This document shows, one piece after another, positions 47,514 to 59,163 of a stretch of DNA of 64,000 nt. Position 1 is the stretch's first letter; every line of letters starts with the position of its first letter. Made by a program: the position numbers and the translations under genes. Origin of the DNA: Sisyra terminalis (taxonomy: Eukaryota; Arthropoda; Insecta; Neuroptera; Sisyridae); the NCBI GenBank assembly GCA_958496175.1, contig OY292280.1, forward strand, positions 10,912,001 through 10,976,000. Reading direction: 5' to 3'. The notes under the pieces are model-generated. The model was not told the DNA's origin. It saw only the letters and a list, made by a program, of their open reading frames with translations, and made no database searches.

Positions 47514-47703
47514 TTAAGCAGGTCATTCACGTTCCAACTTGCAGTTCAACTAGTGGTCCGACTTTCGAAGTTGGATTTAAAGTCGGACCGTGAATGGTGT
47601 TGTTGGAAGTTGGATGTCTAATCGGACTGGTCGGATCATTTAGAGGAACAACTAGTAGTCCGACTAGTTGGACTGCAAGTCGGAGCGTGAATAACCTGCT
47701 TAA
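47514..47703. mobile_element. TTAA-flanked MITE family D, copy D2
   Basis: TTAA borders the inverted ends GCAGGTCATTCACGTTCCAA and GGAGCGTGAATAACCTGC. The interior has extra sub-repeats of GTCCGACTTTCGAAGTTGGA and GTCGGACCGTGAATGGTG. It is the longest of the four copies. Confidence 0.82.
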
Positions 47704-48163
47704 AGTTTTCAATGGAAGTCTAAATCCCATAAATGATATACTTAAGTAGAAGACAAAAACTGATCCAATTTTTCTAATCAATATGAGCATGACCAAGCTT
47801 TAGTCTACGATTATCAATGCATGACCAATATATCCAAATCAAGATTAGATTGGTTAATTAAAGATAAGAGATTTAGTTAATTTAGTAAGCATGACCAAAA
47901 GAATTATCAAAATATATTGCGTAAAAGTCACACAATTCATCAAAAAAAAAAAAAAAATGAGAAAATAAGGTCAAGTTTAAGAGTATCAATGGAAGGTATT
48001 GTTATAATCTTATAATGAATTGTTATAATGAAGTAAGAATATGATATTTCTATAAAAGTCAAGAATAGAATCGAATTTTTGAGAAAATATGAACAAGACC
48101 AAAGTTAAGTCCATGATTATCAGTGCATGACCAATATTTTCGAATTCATACACTTCTGTAATG

Positions 48164-48253
48164 TTAAAAGCAGGACATTCACGCTCCGACTTGCAGTCCA
48201 ACTAGTCGGACTACTAGTTGAACTGCAAGTCGGAGCATGAATGGCCTGCTTAA
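48164..48253. mobile_element. TTAA-flanked MITE family D, copy D3 (90 bp, near-perfect palindrome)
   Basis: TTAA...TTAA encloses an almost perfect palindrome: arms AGCAGGACATTCACGCTCCG and ACTTGCAGTCCAACTAGT meet their inverse with almost no loop. It is probably the minimal form of the family. Confidence 0.85.
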
Positions 48254-48299
48254 TAAGTGGCTGTTTTTCCAATTTAAATAATGAAAATCCCCAAAAATT

Positions 48300-49400
48300 T
48301 ATGCTTTTGCAATAAAGTAGGATATACGTAAGTCGAAAAATACGTAATATGGAGTGATCAATTCTTATTTTACCAGATATGTGTATTGCAATGGCTTCTA
48401 TCTTATCAAGTGGACCAAAAATTTTCTGAAAAAAAATTGAGTATAAATAGTGAAAGAATTAAATGATGGATTTTAAGTGGTCACTTTTGGTATTCCTATC
48501 CAAGTACAAAAAGCCCAAATTTTCAAAATAATTTTTTTATCTATGAAATCGAATTTAAATTACCAATTCTCCAAATGAAATTCAAACTAATTGAATACCA
48601 AAAATTTTACAAGGAGATTTTCATTATTTATCCTGTAGTTATGTACCTAGAGCCAAAATGAAAGTTTATTTTGGAAAAAATATGGTGGAAATTTGGTACA
48701 AAATTGATAACCGGAAAAAATGTGGATTTCTATGAGAAAAATCCTTGTTTTTCTCGGGAAAATTCTTCATATAGTACATCTTTGGAGATTGAACAAGAAT
48801 GGTGAGCTAAGTCCCATTTTGGATGTGGTTAAATCCAAAAATCAATGATTCATCATAAAAGTGATATTATTGTATTATTTCTCGACTTACGTATATTTCC
48901 AGCGAATTCGACATGTGTGGTATATAGAGGATGAACTATTTGGGTACAAAAAATTGTAAAAGGAATAAATTTTGGGGATTCTCAAAATACAGCCAAAATG
49001 ATAGTTTACTAGTCTGAGGATAAATATAATGAAAGTATGATCAAAATTTGATTCAAAATTTGAAAATTTGATGAATAGTTTTTATGGGAAAGAATTGGTT
49101 TTCTCAGGAAAATTTTCAATAAATTGTAATATTCCCCGGCTTACCTATATTTCCAGTGGATTCACCATTTGTCTTTTACAAAGAATATTTAGATACAAAA
49201 AATTGTAAATGGAATAATTTTTGGAAATTATCAAAATTTCTATTGGAAATACTGCCAAAATGACAGTTTACAATTTGGAGGAGAAATTTGGTCAAAATTT
49301 GATGTGTAGTTCTTAAGGGAAAGATTTGTTTTTCTGAGGAAAATCTTTAATAAGTCGTATCATGATAGAAGAATGAAATATAAAAGGGAAATGGTATTTA
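48300..49400. repeat. Diverged tandem repeat, about 240-bp period
   Basis: Blocks such as CTTACSTATATTTCCAGYG, GTACAAAAAATTGTAAA and CCAAAATGAYAGTTTAC recur near 48885 and 49140, with weaker matches at 48320 and 48640. The region is AT-rich and non-coding. Confidence 0.55.
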
Positions 49401-50379
49401 GTCCTATTTTGGATATGTTTGACCCTAATTTTTGGTACTCAAAAAACCGATTCGATGACATATTTTGTCGGTTATTGGTTTATTAAACCGGATTTGAATT
49501 AATTATCTTTTCCTTTTTAGTTGAATTTAATCGGTTGTTAGATGTAAAAGTATAATATATCAAACGTTAATGTTGCTTTAATTATGGAAAATTGATGGTT
49601 TAGTAACCGGATACGTAATTAGTGGAGAAATTGTTTTCGAAAATGTGTTATTGGAAATTTTAACAATCGAATTTCGCGCGATGCTGCCAATTGATTATTG
49701 ACAAATCAATAGAAATAAAATTGAAATGAGTGGCGGAAAAAGTGGAATTGTTTTGCAATAGGCTATCGTTACCCAGAAAAAGCCGAATGGAAAAAAAGGA
49801 AAATTTGATTTGTATTAATAATGAGATATTTAACATATCATTAGAGAAATAATATCTTGGCTTTTTTTTTGTAGAATAGAACATGTATGTCACAGTGTAT
49901 TCAAGTTGAGCATGCGCATTGTGGAAAATAGATTTTTCCTTTGAACAAATTATTGATTTTCGTACATTCCGTGGAAATTGATATTCAATATTCCAGCGTG
50001 AATCTTGTCGAATATTCGGAACGTTCACAGCAACGAGAAATATAATATTTGTACTAGTCGATATTTATAAATCGTTTATGACACTATCGCTTTCCATTAA
50101 TTCGCACCATTTTCCTATATGCCTCGAAAAAATATTGAGCTTTTACGATCCAAAGAAAAACTAATGGAAACCAAAAGTTTTCGTTCAAAATTCACATAAA
50201 AAAGCTCAATAAAAACCTTGATTTTCCAGAAAAATATTAAATTTATTTTTACTAGGAAAATATAAAGAATTCCCTCGAAAATTATTGATACTTTAAGAAG
50301 AAAATTGTATGGTTAAGTAGGGGGAACCTTTATTTTTCTTTAAGTACAAATATTTGTGGTGAAAGCTCTTTATATTTGC

Positions 50380-50780
50380 AAATTTATAACATCAAGAGGT
50401 TGCGCATCGCACTTTTGTATTCCCCATTAAAAGAAAAAGGAAATTCCTTATATTTTCTTTTCTGAATTTTTTCAACAAGAATTTACCTTTTTTTGGGTAA
50501 GTAACCCTTTTAGAATTGTTAAATCTGGCAACGTTGCATTTTCTACTTCATTTTCAATTCAATTCGCGAATAAATCGGCCCATAATGAAAATTTAGTCAC
50601 AACAGAAAAAATGATATCACAATAGAATTGAATCAACAAAAAATCGCGAATTGAATAAAACAACAAAGCAAAAAATGCAAAAAATGCAACGTTGCCAGAT
50701 TTGACGTTACTAAAAAGGACATGAGTTATTTATTTTTTGTAGAAAATTTAATGTTCTACAAAAAATTAATTCACTTCCCT
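50380..50780. mobile_element. Family E copy (about 50500-50725) within an older palindrome relic
   Basis: AATCTGGCAACGTTGCATTT and its inverse bound a family E copy of about 200 bp. The sequence before it (CAAGAGGTTGCGCATCGCAC) and after it (GTAGAAAATTTAATGTTCTA) resembles parts of the long palindromes at 12.1-13.3 kb (CTCCGCATCGCAG, TTTAATGCTCTAC) and 54.6-56.5 kb. The E copy may therefore have landed in an older relic of that class. Confidence 0.6.
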
Positions 50781-51078
50781 AAATATTATTCAAATTTCAG
50801 TCGTCAATTATGCAATACAAGCTGACATCCACAACTGCGTCATCATGACGTACGAATATTTCTGTTACGAAACAAGGAAATTGCCATTTTCTTTATCTAA
50901 GAAGTTATCCTTATTTCTAAACAGGACTTAGATTTAAAAAAAATATTATCTTTATTATACGTATGCAATTATACACCAAACATTTATAAAGGCAATTTTT
51001 TTTCATCCCTTAATTGTTGGTAGGAGATATCTTCCCTTAGATTTATTTCAATATTACCATATTAACTGTATGGTTTAC

Positions 51079-51710
51079 TGTGTATACAATATATAGGATA
51101 TATTGCGGTCCAATTTATGTAGTATTATTTAATATAATAATATATAAAAATCATTCCATAAACATAAATTTGAACAGAAGTTTAAATAAAAATATTCGTA
51201 ACGTATTGCTCAGATACGTATTTCGATTGCCAGGCAATCTTCCTCAGTGGTCATCAAGTAGTTTGGATCACTCCGTAATTGCTTTGTGATGATTCACAAA
51301 ATAATCACGGATTGATCTGAATTTATCGGTCGTGTCTTTCTCTTTTTGCGATTGTGGAGGGGTGTTCCCAAATTTTTGGTTAAAGTAAGAAAATTTGGGA
51401 ACACCGCCCCTCCATACGACCTATAAATTGAGATCAATCCGTGATTATTTGGTGAATCATTACAAAACAGTTACGGAGTGATTCAAACTACTTGATGGCC
51501 ACTGAGGAAGATTGCTCGGCAATCGAAGTACGTATCTGGGCAATACGTCACAAATGTTTTTGTTTGAACTTCTGTTCAAATTTATGTTTATGGTATGATT
51601 TTTATGTATTATTATATTAAATTATACTTCATAAATTGGACCGCAATATATTCTATATATTGTATACCCAGTATAACTGTTCAAAGTCAGCGAAAAAAAA
51701 TCTTATTTTG
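51079..51710. mobile_element. Foldback family A, copy A7 (longest copy)
   Basis: Full-length arms begin TGTGTATACAATATATAGG and end GCGAAAAAAAATCTTATTTTG. The inner inverted stretch includes TGGGAACACCGCCCCTCCAT and its inverse. It is flanked by exact 12-bp direct repeats TGTATGGTTTAC at 51067-51078 and 51711-51722. It has no coding capacity. Confidence 0.85.
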
Positions 51711-51722
51711 TGTATGGTTTAC

Positions 51723-53760
51723 ATTCTGAGAAGAAAAAAGTTTTACACGGCGCTGTTGAAGAAACACTGGAAAGTCTCAAGAAAAAAGAAAGAAGACGTA
51801 TTGAAGTTCTGGACTAATTATTTCCCTTTGGGAAATGAGCTTCTTCGTGGTGACTCATCTCCAGGAATGAGTTGTCCTGAAATGGAGACGCATACATATT
51901 CCTTTTCTGTTCTAGCTCAATATTTGGAATCCAGAATGCCAGGGGCTCCGAGGACGTACATGAATGCTTGGACAACTTAAAAGATTAAAAAGAATTCGCC
52001 ATGGATGAACAAAATTTCCAAAATTGTAATACTAATTATTTTATATTTAATGAAAAATTAATCCCAAAAATGTCTTCTAGAATATATAAATTCACGAACC
52101 TGAAATTTTCCACAAATTTCAATAATAAGTTCATTATAGAAAATGAAACGAAAACATTACAGCATCGTTTTTCCACATGAACGTTGAATTCTGCAAAAAG
52201 GAAGAATTAATTTCCTTAACATTTAAACTTTGGAAAAAGATGGCACGGAAATGAGAAGGAGAACACAAAGGATATGAAAAGGAAAGTTGAACTTTTGAAG
52301 CGGATGTTAAAAAGAGACATTGCAAGTAAATGTAGAAACATATTTGAACTTAGGTTTCACCCAAAACAATTGAATGTTTCGGGAAGTGAAAAGCTCATTT
52401 TTTTTTTTACAAAAGTGTTGATCTTTTTTCCATTTTCTTTGCATAAATTTCACCCTATTGTATCTCTAAAAATTTAATTACAGGATAGATTTAGTTAGGC
52501 TCCTTTATTTGGCTCGTTTTGGTTATTTGAAAAGCTTCTCTAGTTCAACCCCTATTTAATAGTATGTCAGGCGGCACTTTCCCACTAAGCACTCTAGGCA
52601 AGTGTTTAGGGCTTTGCGATCGATTGGGGTAGAAAAAGAAAAATAACAGATGAATAAATCTATGCTGTATACCTGTTTTAATCAAATAGTCCTATGTCTA
52701 CGTAATAGGGACTCTAGGGGCTCAAATAGGTTAAAAACGGGCCTGAACATTCCAAAAAAACAACCGCAAATTTTTAAATGTTTTATGAAATTTCTAAATG
52801 TTTTAGGATTAAAGAGATAATATTTGGAGATTAATGACTTTTGGAGGGTACAAAATTTTGAATCTGATACAAAATTTCTACAAAATACTGATACAAAAGG
52901 TACCATCCTATATGTCTCTTTTTCTAAGGAGGAGACTATAGTCTTTAATGTAATCTGCTTGGTCCTCATATCCTTGATACTCAGAGTATATCACATACTT
53001 TGGGATTAGTGAAACACTTTTCGATTTTTGAACCAAAATTGTATTGTTATTCAGAAAGAAAATACTATCAAGTATAACTCAAGGATTTTAGGTCTTCCAA
53101 AAGAGTCAAAAAAATTCCAAATGGGAATTTGTGATTCGGAATTTTTTCAATTGTTTGACATTTTTTGTGGTGTCACATATGAAATTTATTTAAAAATTCA
53201 AATTTTATAAAATTGAAATGGAAATTTTTCGAACATCTGCTTCCCACTGCGGTGTTTTACGAACCGTGAATAAATAATCAACCATCATGAACAATCCAAA
53301 AAATCCAGAAAAAAACGAGGGGGCGTCCGAACACTATGGTCGCTAGCGAAAATTAATGCAGGTCTACAACCTCGAGCCATCTGCACAATTCAAAAATCAT
53401 ATACCTATATAATTACGGTCCCTTCGATAGGGTAAAACGGGGGTGAAATCGATATGCTAATCGAAAAAATCGGTTCAATATCAACAAAAGTAAACACTAC
53501 AATACATCCTCAATATTTAAATATCTTCTCGTCAACCATTGGCCACCAAACCTTGATATTTTTTTGAAATTTTTGAATATTTTCCAAAAATTTTTTTATC
53601 AAAATCAATACCTTTTGTAGCTTTGGATTATTTTATCAAATATAGATAAAGCTTTTGACAATGTTTTGACCAAAATTTTGAATAAATATCCCTTGTAAGA
53701 TTTTTTATAAAGTTATATTCTCTATAATGCTTACAAACTATCGCTATTACAAATTTGAAG
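51723..53760. other. Intergenic, no clear gene
   Basis: A frame ending KKKERRRIEVLD stops at about 51814; see findings. A 114-codon frame at 51636-51980 starts inside copy A7 and is in a different frame, so it is not a credible gene. The remaining frames are short and AT-driven. Confidence 0.5.
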
Positions 53761-53764
53761 TCAT

Positions 53765-54100
53765 ACAATTTATACAATATATAAATCATATTATGGTCTT
53801 ATTTATGTAATATAAATTACAAAAGTTAACCAAAAGCATAAATTTGAAGAAAAGTTCAAACAAATGAATTACTAACGTAATGCCCAGACACGTATTTCGA
53901 TTGCGAAGCAATCTTACGAAAGTGAGATATGAGATCCAATACAAAAAAGATTGCTTGGCAATCGAAATACGTATCTGGGCAATACGTCAGTAATTCCTTT
54001 GGTTGAACTCTTGTTCAAATTTATGCTTATCGTTTACTTCTGAAAATTATATTACATAAATAAGACCACCATATATTTTATATATTATATAAACAAATTA
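53765..54100. mobile_element. Foldback family A, copy A8 (diverged subfamily)
   Basis: The arms contain CGTATTTCGATTGCGAAGCA and the inverse GATTGCTTGGCAATCGAAAT around a short loop. The outer arms TACAATATATAAATCATATT and the inverse place it with A6. It ends near ATTATATAAAC. No clear target duplication is seen. Confidence 0.75.
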
Positions 54101-54637
54101 ATTTTTTGTTAAATTTTTGATTTTGCAATTTCATCGAAAATTCTCAGCCATTTTCGATATTTCCACATGACTGCTTAAAGTAAAATTTTAGAAGTACGAG
54201 ATTAACATATCTTCCCATTGACAAGTGAAAAATCAATATTTTCATTTCTTCTGGTTTGACATGTTTGGACAGGGGAATTACAGTGAATGTGTATTATATA
54301 TGACATATATGTATGACTTTTAGCCTATAGTATTAAAGACTCCATCAAATTGAATTTTTGGCCCAGTTTTGATAAAATTCGACCCATGTTACCTCAAATC
54401 GAAACTTATCATTTTTAAGGGTGGAATTAGAGGTTGATATTTATACTATTATTTTAGCCAATTTTTGGGTTAAGCTTCCGAAATTTCGAATTTTATTACT
54501 TCGAGAACTACAACTTAGTTTTTCTTCGCTAAAGAGAAGTTTGAGAAAGTCCTAAATATTTTTCAAGTAATTCATTTCTGCATCGATTGTAAAGCAATCG
54601 AGAACTTCTTTATTGAGTGGTTAATATGTACAGGGGA

Positions 54638-56488
54638 ATTACAATTTTTTAAACAATTTTTGCTTTCGATGAGTCACTTCTTGTCTGATAGCATAGATAA
54701 GAGAATTTCACAATTTATTTGGATAAATATTTAATATTTATAAATTATATTTTTTGTAATTGTTATTTACTGTCGCTTTATAACTACTAAGGTCTTTTAG
54801 CGACTCTAGGGTTAATTAAATCCGTTATCGAGAAATATTGAAAATTTGCACGATACGAGGATCGAACCCACTACCTACTAGTTTTGGAGCAGTCACCTAG
54901 ACCACTCGGCTACCAGTAGGCTTTATAAATTTATGAATTTCAAAATTTTTAATTTTAATATTTATTTTAAATGATTCTTTTGTTTCTGTGAAAAAAATAT
55001 TTTTATATATCTTATTTCATTTCAGAAACGACTTAATGGTGACAAATGATGAATTAGTCAATAAATTTCTGAGTTATGATAGGGAAACCATCAAAAACAT
55101 TATAATGTAACTTAATTGTAAATTATTTTATTTTTAAGACGATTATTTTGTATATATATTAGACTGATTCAAAAAAAAATGATGAATTGTTTTTTCTTAA
55201 TTATATCGAAAATATTGTTGGGAATGACAAAAAAAAATCCTGTGAAAGTTTAAGCCCTTAATATTAATATTAAGAGGTGCCGCTTCGCAAATTTCGATTT
55301 TCCATTTAAATAACATGGGAACAATATTCTCTTGCACTTTGGAATTTTATAGCTCACGTTGGTGACCATATTTCAGAATGACCAAGGTATATTCTTGTAG
55401 AAAATTGAACGATCTACAAAAAAGGTCTTGTACAAGTTGAACTAAAGGGAAATTTTAATATTTTTACAATTTTTTGACGCAACCATCAATTTTATGAGAA
55501 AGCTTTATAGGATATTTTTTGTAGAGCACTTTTTTTTCTATAACTTATTTTTTTAAAAGTTTTTGATATTTTTCACAGGTCCTAAGTTATGTGGATTAAA
55601 CTGAAAATTCCCTGAATTATTATATTTTTAACATAATTTTTTTTTTTTTTATTTTAATTAAATAATTTGCTGAAAAATCAATTCCGTTTCAAATTATAAA
55701 AGGTATCATATAAGTTATGAAAAAAAAGAGCTCTACAAAAATGTCTTATAAAATTTTCCTCATAAAATTGATGGTTGCGTCAAAAAATTGAAAAAATATT
55801 AAAATTTCTCTTTAGTTCAACTTTGACCTCGAATAACTTTTGAAGGAATAAATATATCAAAAACTTTTTCGAGACCTTTTTTGTAGATCGTTCAATTTTC
55901 TACAAGAATATACCTTGGTCATTCTGAAATATGGTCACCAACGTGAGCTATAAAATTCCAAAATGCAATAGAATATTGTTCTCATATTATTTAAATGGAA
56001 AATCGAAATTTGCGAAGCAGCACCTCTTAATATTAATATTAATATTAAGAGCTTATACTTTCACAGAATTTTTTTTTGTCATTCCCAACAATATTTTCGA
56101 TATAATTAAGAAAAAAAAATCATATTTTTTTTGAATCTGTCTCATATATATACAAAATAATCGTCTTACAAATGAAATAATTTACAATTACGTTACATTA
56201 TAAGGTTTTTGATGATTTCCCTATCATAACTCAGAAATTTATTGACTAATTCAATCATTTGTCACCATTAAGTCGTTTCTGAAATGAAATAAGATGTATA
56301 AAAATATTTTTTTCACAGAAGCAAAAGAATCATTTGAAATAAATATTAAAATTAAAAATTTAGAAATTCATAAATTTATAATTTATAAATATTAAATATT
56401 TATCCAAATAAATTGTGAAATTCTCTTGTCTATGCTATCAGACAATAAGTGACTCATCGAAAGCAAAAATTGTTTAAAAAATTGTAAT
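54638..56488. repeat. 1.85-kb palindrome (long inverted repeat)
   Basis: Left arm 54638 to about 55555 and right arm about 55710 to 56488 are inverse copies. The outer ends are ATTACAATTTTTTAAACAAT and its inverse. Matching inner words include CATTCTGAAATATGGTCACC on the right and its inverse on the left. The left arm is longer because it carries a SINE (54750-54925). It is non-coding. It resembles the 12.1-13.3 kb palindrome in plan, with a run of A after TGATTCA near 55165, but it has no recognisable TSD. Confidence 0.88.
54750..54925 (-). mobile_element. tRNA-derived SINE, copy S2 (fullest)
   Basis: Read on the minus strand it starts GCCTACTGGTAGCCGAGTGG. An A-box-like TAGCCGAGTGG lies at 54912-54902 and a canonical B box GGTTCGATCC at 54868-54859. 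A tRNA-unrelated part (AATATTTCTCGATAACGGAT) and an AT tail follow. The opposite arm of the surrounding palindrome lacks it, so its insertion limits are visible directly. TTTATAAATT on both sides may be the target duplication. Confidence 0.85.
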
Positions 56489-57386
56489 ACATAATAATAT
56501 ATAATAATAATATATAATATATAATATGTAATATATACTGTGTATAAAATATTGAAATCATTAATTCAAGTATTTTTAAAAAAATCCAATTGGAGCCATG
56601 TGAATTATTTAGTACGATTGTAATGTGCTACACTTCGAGTTACGCACATTGATTTGCCTATGTAGAGTATGTGAACCCCAACGAATTAACAATTACAAAA
56701 ATAGTATAGAAAATAGTGCTAGAATTGGTGAAAAATCGAAGAGTATAATAAATATTCGCTAGGTCATGAGTATGATGGCAATTTAAAATGAATAAAGGGA
56801 TATCTTAATTAATTTTTCAATTGACCTGAAGACCTAGTTATTGTTTTTGTTTTTTTAAACCAAAGCGAATACTTTTTATTGTTTTTTTTTTTCTGAGTGG
56901 TATAAATTATAACAAATTCAAAAACCCAAAAATTGGTATAAAAAAAAGTGAAATTTGTCAAATAAAATTCAATTTCATTATCTTAGAAATTGATTATCGT
57001 ACACGTGTATGTAATCGATATTTAGTATAGGGGTGAAAAATATTTCGGTCGGTTTATTCGTCCACATGTCGGTTTTATGTATGTATATAGATGGTTGTAT
57101 GGTAAATTTGAATAGGACCTGCCTATACAGGTTGAAGTGTATAAAAAAGAGAAAAGGCCACAACATAGATAGTAGCAAGATATGAAATGATAGGCGCAGC
57201 GTCGTTTTTGGCGTCCAAATGGTGGCAGAGCGACGCTCGGTAATATTTAAATCGCATAGAGTGGGGGAACTTGTGAAGGGGATGACGTGTTTTTGTGGTG
57301 GGGGGATTATTCTGATATTGAGACATGAGAATTGAATTGAAGCCTCGATTCGAATGAGACGTTGTTATATACATTGTGTGAGCTTT

Positions 57387-57410
57387 TTTCGTCGAAAGCT
57401 TTCGACGAAA
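57387..57410. promoter_or_regulatory. 24-bp perfect palindrome upstream of onecut
   Basis: TTTCGTCGAAAG is followed at once by its inverse CTTTCGACGAAA, giving 24 bp with no loop. It lies 1.8 kb upstream of the onecut start codon, at the edge of the more GC-balanced leader region. A dimeric factor site is possible, but no factor is recognised. Confidence 0.35.
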
Positions 57411-59163
57411 CAAACGCTGCCACTGACTCGGCTAAAATATCGATCCGTGTGAGAAATACGTTGTTGGAGTGTTTGCCGAGTAGGGTTGCAGACGAAGTAG
57501 GGAACGTGCGCCGTCAGGGGATGGTAGTTACCCTCTTTTCAACCCACCCCTAAATCCGCGAACAAAACGGAACGAACAAACCCAAGAATGAAATAGGGTT
57601 TCCCTTAAATACACACATACAAAAACGCATATTAGGAAACCGTGTAGTACGAGGGAAGCGTTTACGTCGACGGGATTTCTCTGGAACTATTCGACGTAAC
57701 TACAAAAATTTTTCATCCAACTAACTTATTTACCACGAAATTCAAATAAAAGCTCCACCACTAAACTGGATTTAGTGAGCAACTACGCAAAAACAACAAA
57801 CACTTCAACCAAAACAGTACAAAAACTCTGTTACTCAGTTAGTGACAAAACAAAAGAGTAACAATCAACACAAGGAAAAACTACTCTAAACAATTGAAAA
57901 AAACAAGTGACGATCAACAAAGCTCATGTTGTAAACAATCGTGAAAAACAGTATGAAAAGCTCTTAGTGTTTTTCAGTGGATTAACCTCAACATTCCAAC
58001 TAGTGAAATTTTTTTACAAGCTTTAAAAAATCTTATGTGTGAAATTTACTACGCTGTGATTAAAATTTTCCAGGAATTTTCCCCAAAAAATTAGTGTTTT
58101 TCATTGACAATTTTGCGACGTGGAAGCGTGATGTTTAACCGCGTGTGCACATTTGAATGGTCGAATCGTGTTAGTCGAAAGAGTTGCAAATAATTTCCAA
58201 CGCGTAATAAATTGGAAATATTTTTTAATGTGAACTCCAAAAAAAAAAAATTGGTTCAGTTCGTGTGCTATAGCATCAAAAATTTCGCTAGATAATTTTT
58301 CAAATTGTCCAAGCGATCATGTGACAAGCCGTTAAACGTGCGATCGAGTGATACACACGTTGTGAAAGTGCGAGTGAAATGGCTGATAATGCTGGAAAAG
58401 GGGTGAGATATCGTGGATAAACCAAGTGCGCCACTGACAACAATCCCTTTCCGTGTGCCAGTTGCGTGGGGTGCTATCGCACCCGTTGTTGCAGTCGGTT
58501 ACCACAACGATCACAGTCTACACGCGGGACATCGGATAAACTCGAGTAATCTCGGCCCAAATTATCACTGAACGAATTTTCATATTTTCCTCAAATTTAT
58601 TTCCTATTTTCCAAATCCCTTCAAACAAGTCACCAATAACTCATTAACTCATTAACTCAGTAACTCAGTAACTCAGTAACTCATCAACTCATCAACTCAT
58701 TTCTGAAAACCACTTACAAACAATGCTCAACAATAATCAGATGATCCAGTGGTTCAAAAAAATTTTCTACCCCTAATTTTTTTATATCCAGTACTCGTTT
58801 TTTTACCCTTAATGCTTTTATTTGCCTGAGAATATTTCAGTGGAAGCCACGTTGTTGGGAAGGAACACGTTGCTAGATAAAAATTTTGTAGTACTAGGGG
58901 GAGGAGAGACGAGTTATTCGTTGTAGGTGGGATGGTGGCGTCGCGAGGCTGTTTTATACATAATAAGGATAATAATCATAATCATAGTAGTAGTGGTATT
59001 AGTAATAACAATAACAATAACGTAGCGGTTGTGGTGGTGCTACGACGGAGAGTACGACGCCGACGCCGAGTACGACATAGTGTCCATAGGGGTCGTGTTT
59101 GGCGCTCGTAGGCCGTCGTCAGCGGCGACCATAATGCAGCGCGGCAAGCAGGGTGTTCTTATT
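57411..59163 (+). other. onecut upstream and probable 5' leader region
   Basis: Composition changes here from AT-rich repeats to leader-like DNA without transposons. Arthropod initiator-like TCAGTT occurs at 57835 and 58256 (TCAGTTCGTGTG), but I see no matching DPE. A short upstream frame, MADNAGKGVRYRG, starts at ATG 58379 and overlaps a possible splice donor, GGG|GTGAGA. A 9-bp tandem repeat (TAACTCAKT) spans 58637-58700. An in-frame TAG at 59023 precedes the onecut frame. Confidence 0.4.
58637..58700. repeat. 9-bp minisatellite in onecut leader
   Basis: About seven imperfect copies of TAACTCATT, TAACTCAGT or CAACTCAT in direct order. Confidence 0.8.

Larger units (their letters stand above)
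46690..48260. repeat. Degenerate repeated host sequence around the family D copies
   Basis: ATCARTGCATGACCA recurs at about 46706, 47812 and 48119, and variants of TATGACCAAAA and AGCATGACCAA occur throughout. D1, D2 and D3 start about 709 and 650 bp apart. The stretch looks like an old tandem array of roughly 300-700 bp units that carries the MITEs. There is no coding capacity. Confidence 0.5.

Noticed and set aside
51636..51980. 114-codon frame starting in foldback copy A7
   Set aside because: The first part is transposon arm, the frame differs from the KKKERRRIEVLD frame, and there is no recognisable domain.
54859..54912. A genuine tRNA gene on the minus strand
   Set aside because: A- and B-box words are present, but no acceptor stem or complete cloverleaf can be formed, and two further diverged copies with the same non-tRNA body show that it is a SINE.
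57140..57148. TATA box (TATAAAAAA) for onecut
   Set aside because: Such words are frequent in AT-rich DNA, no initiator lies about 30 bp downstream, and the leader-like composition begins later.
59029..59133. Upstream extension of the onecut frame beginning at 59029
   Set aside because: The first codon there is TTG, not ATG. The first in-frame ATG after the stop at 59023 is 59134, and 59164 gives the N-terminus that best matches the family.
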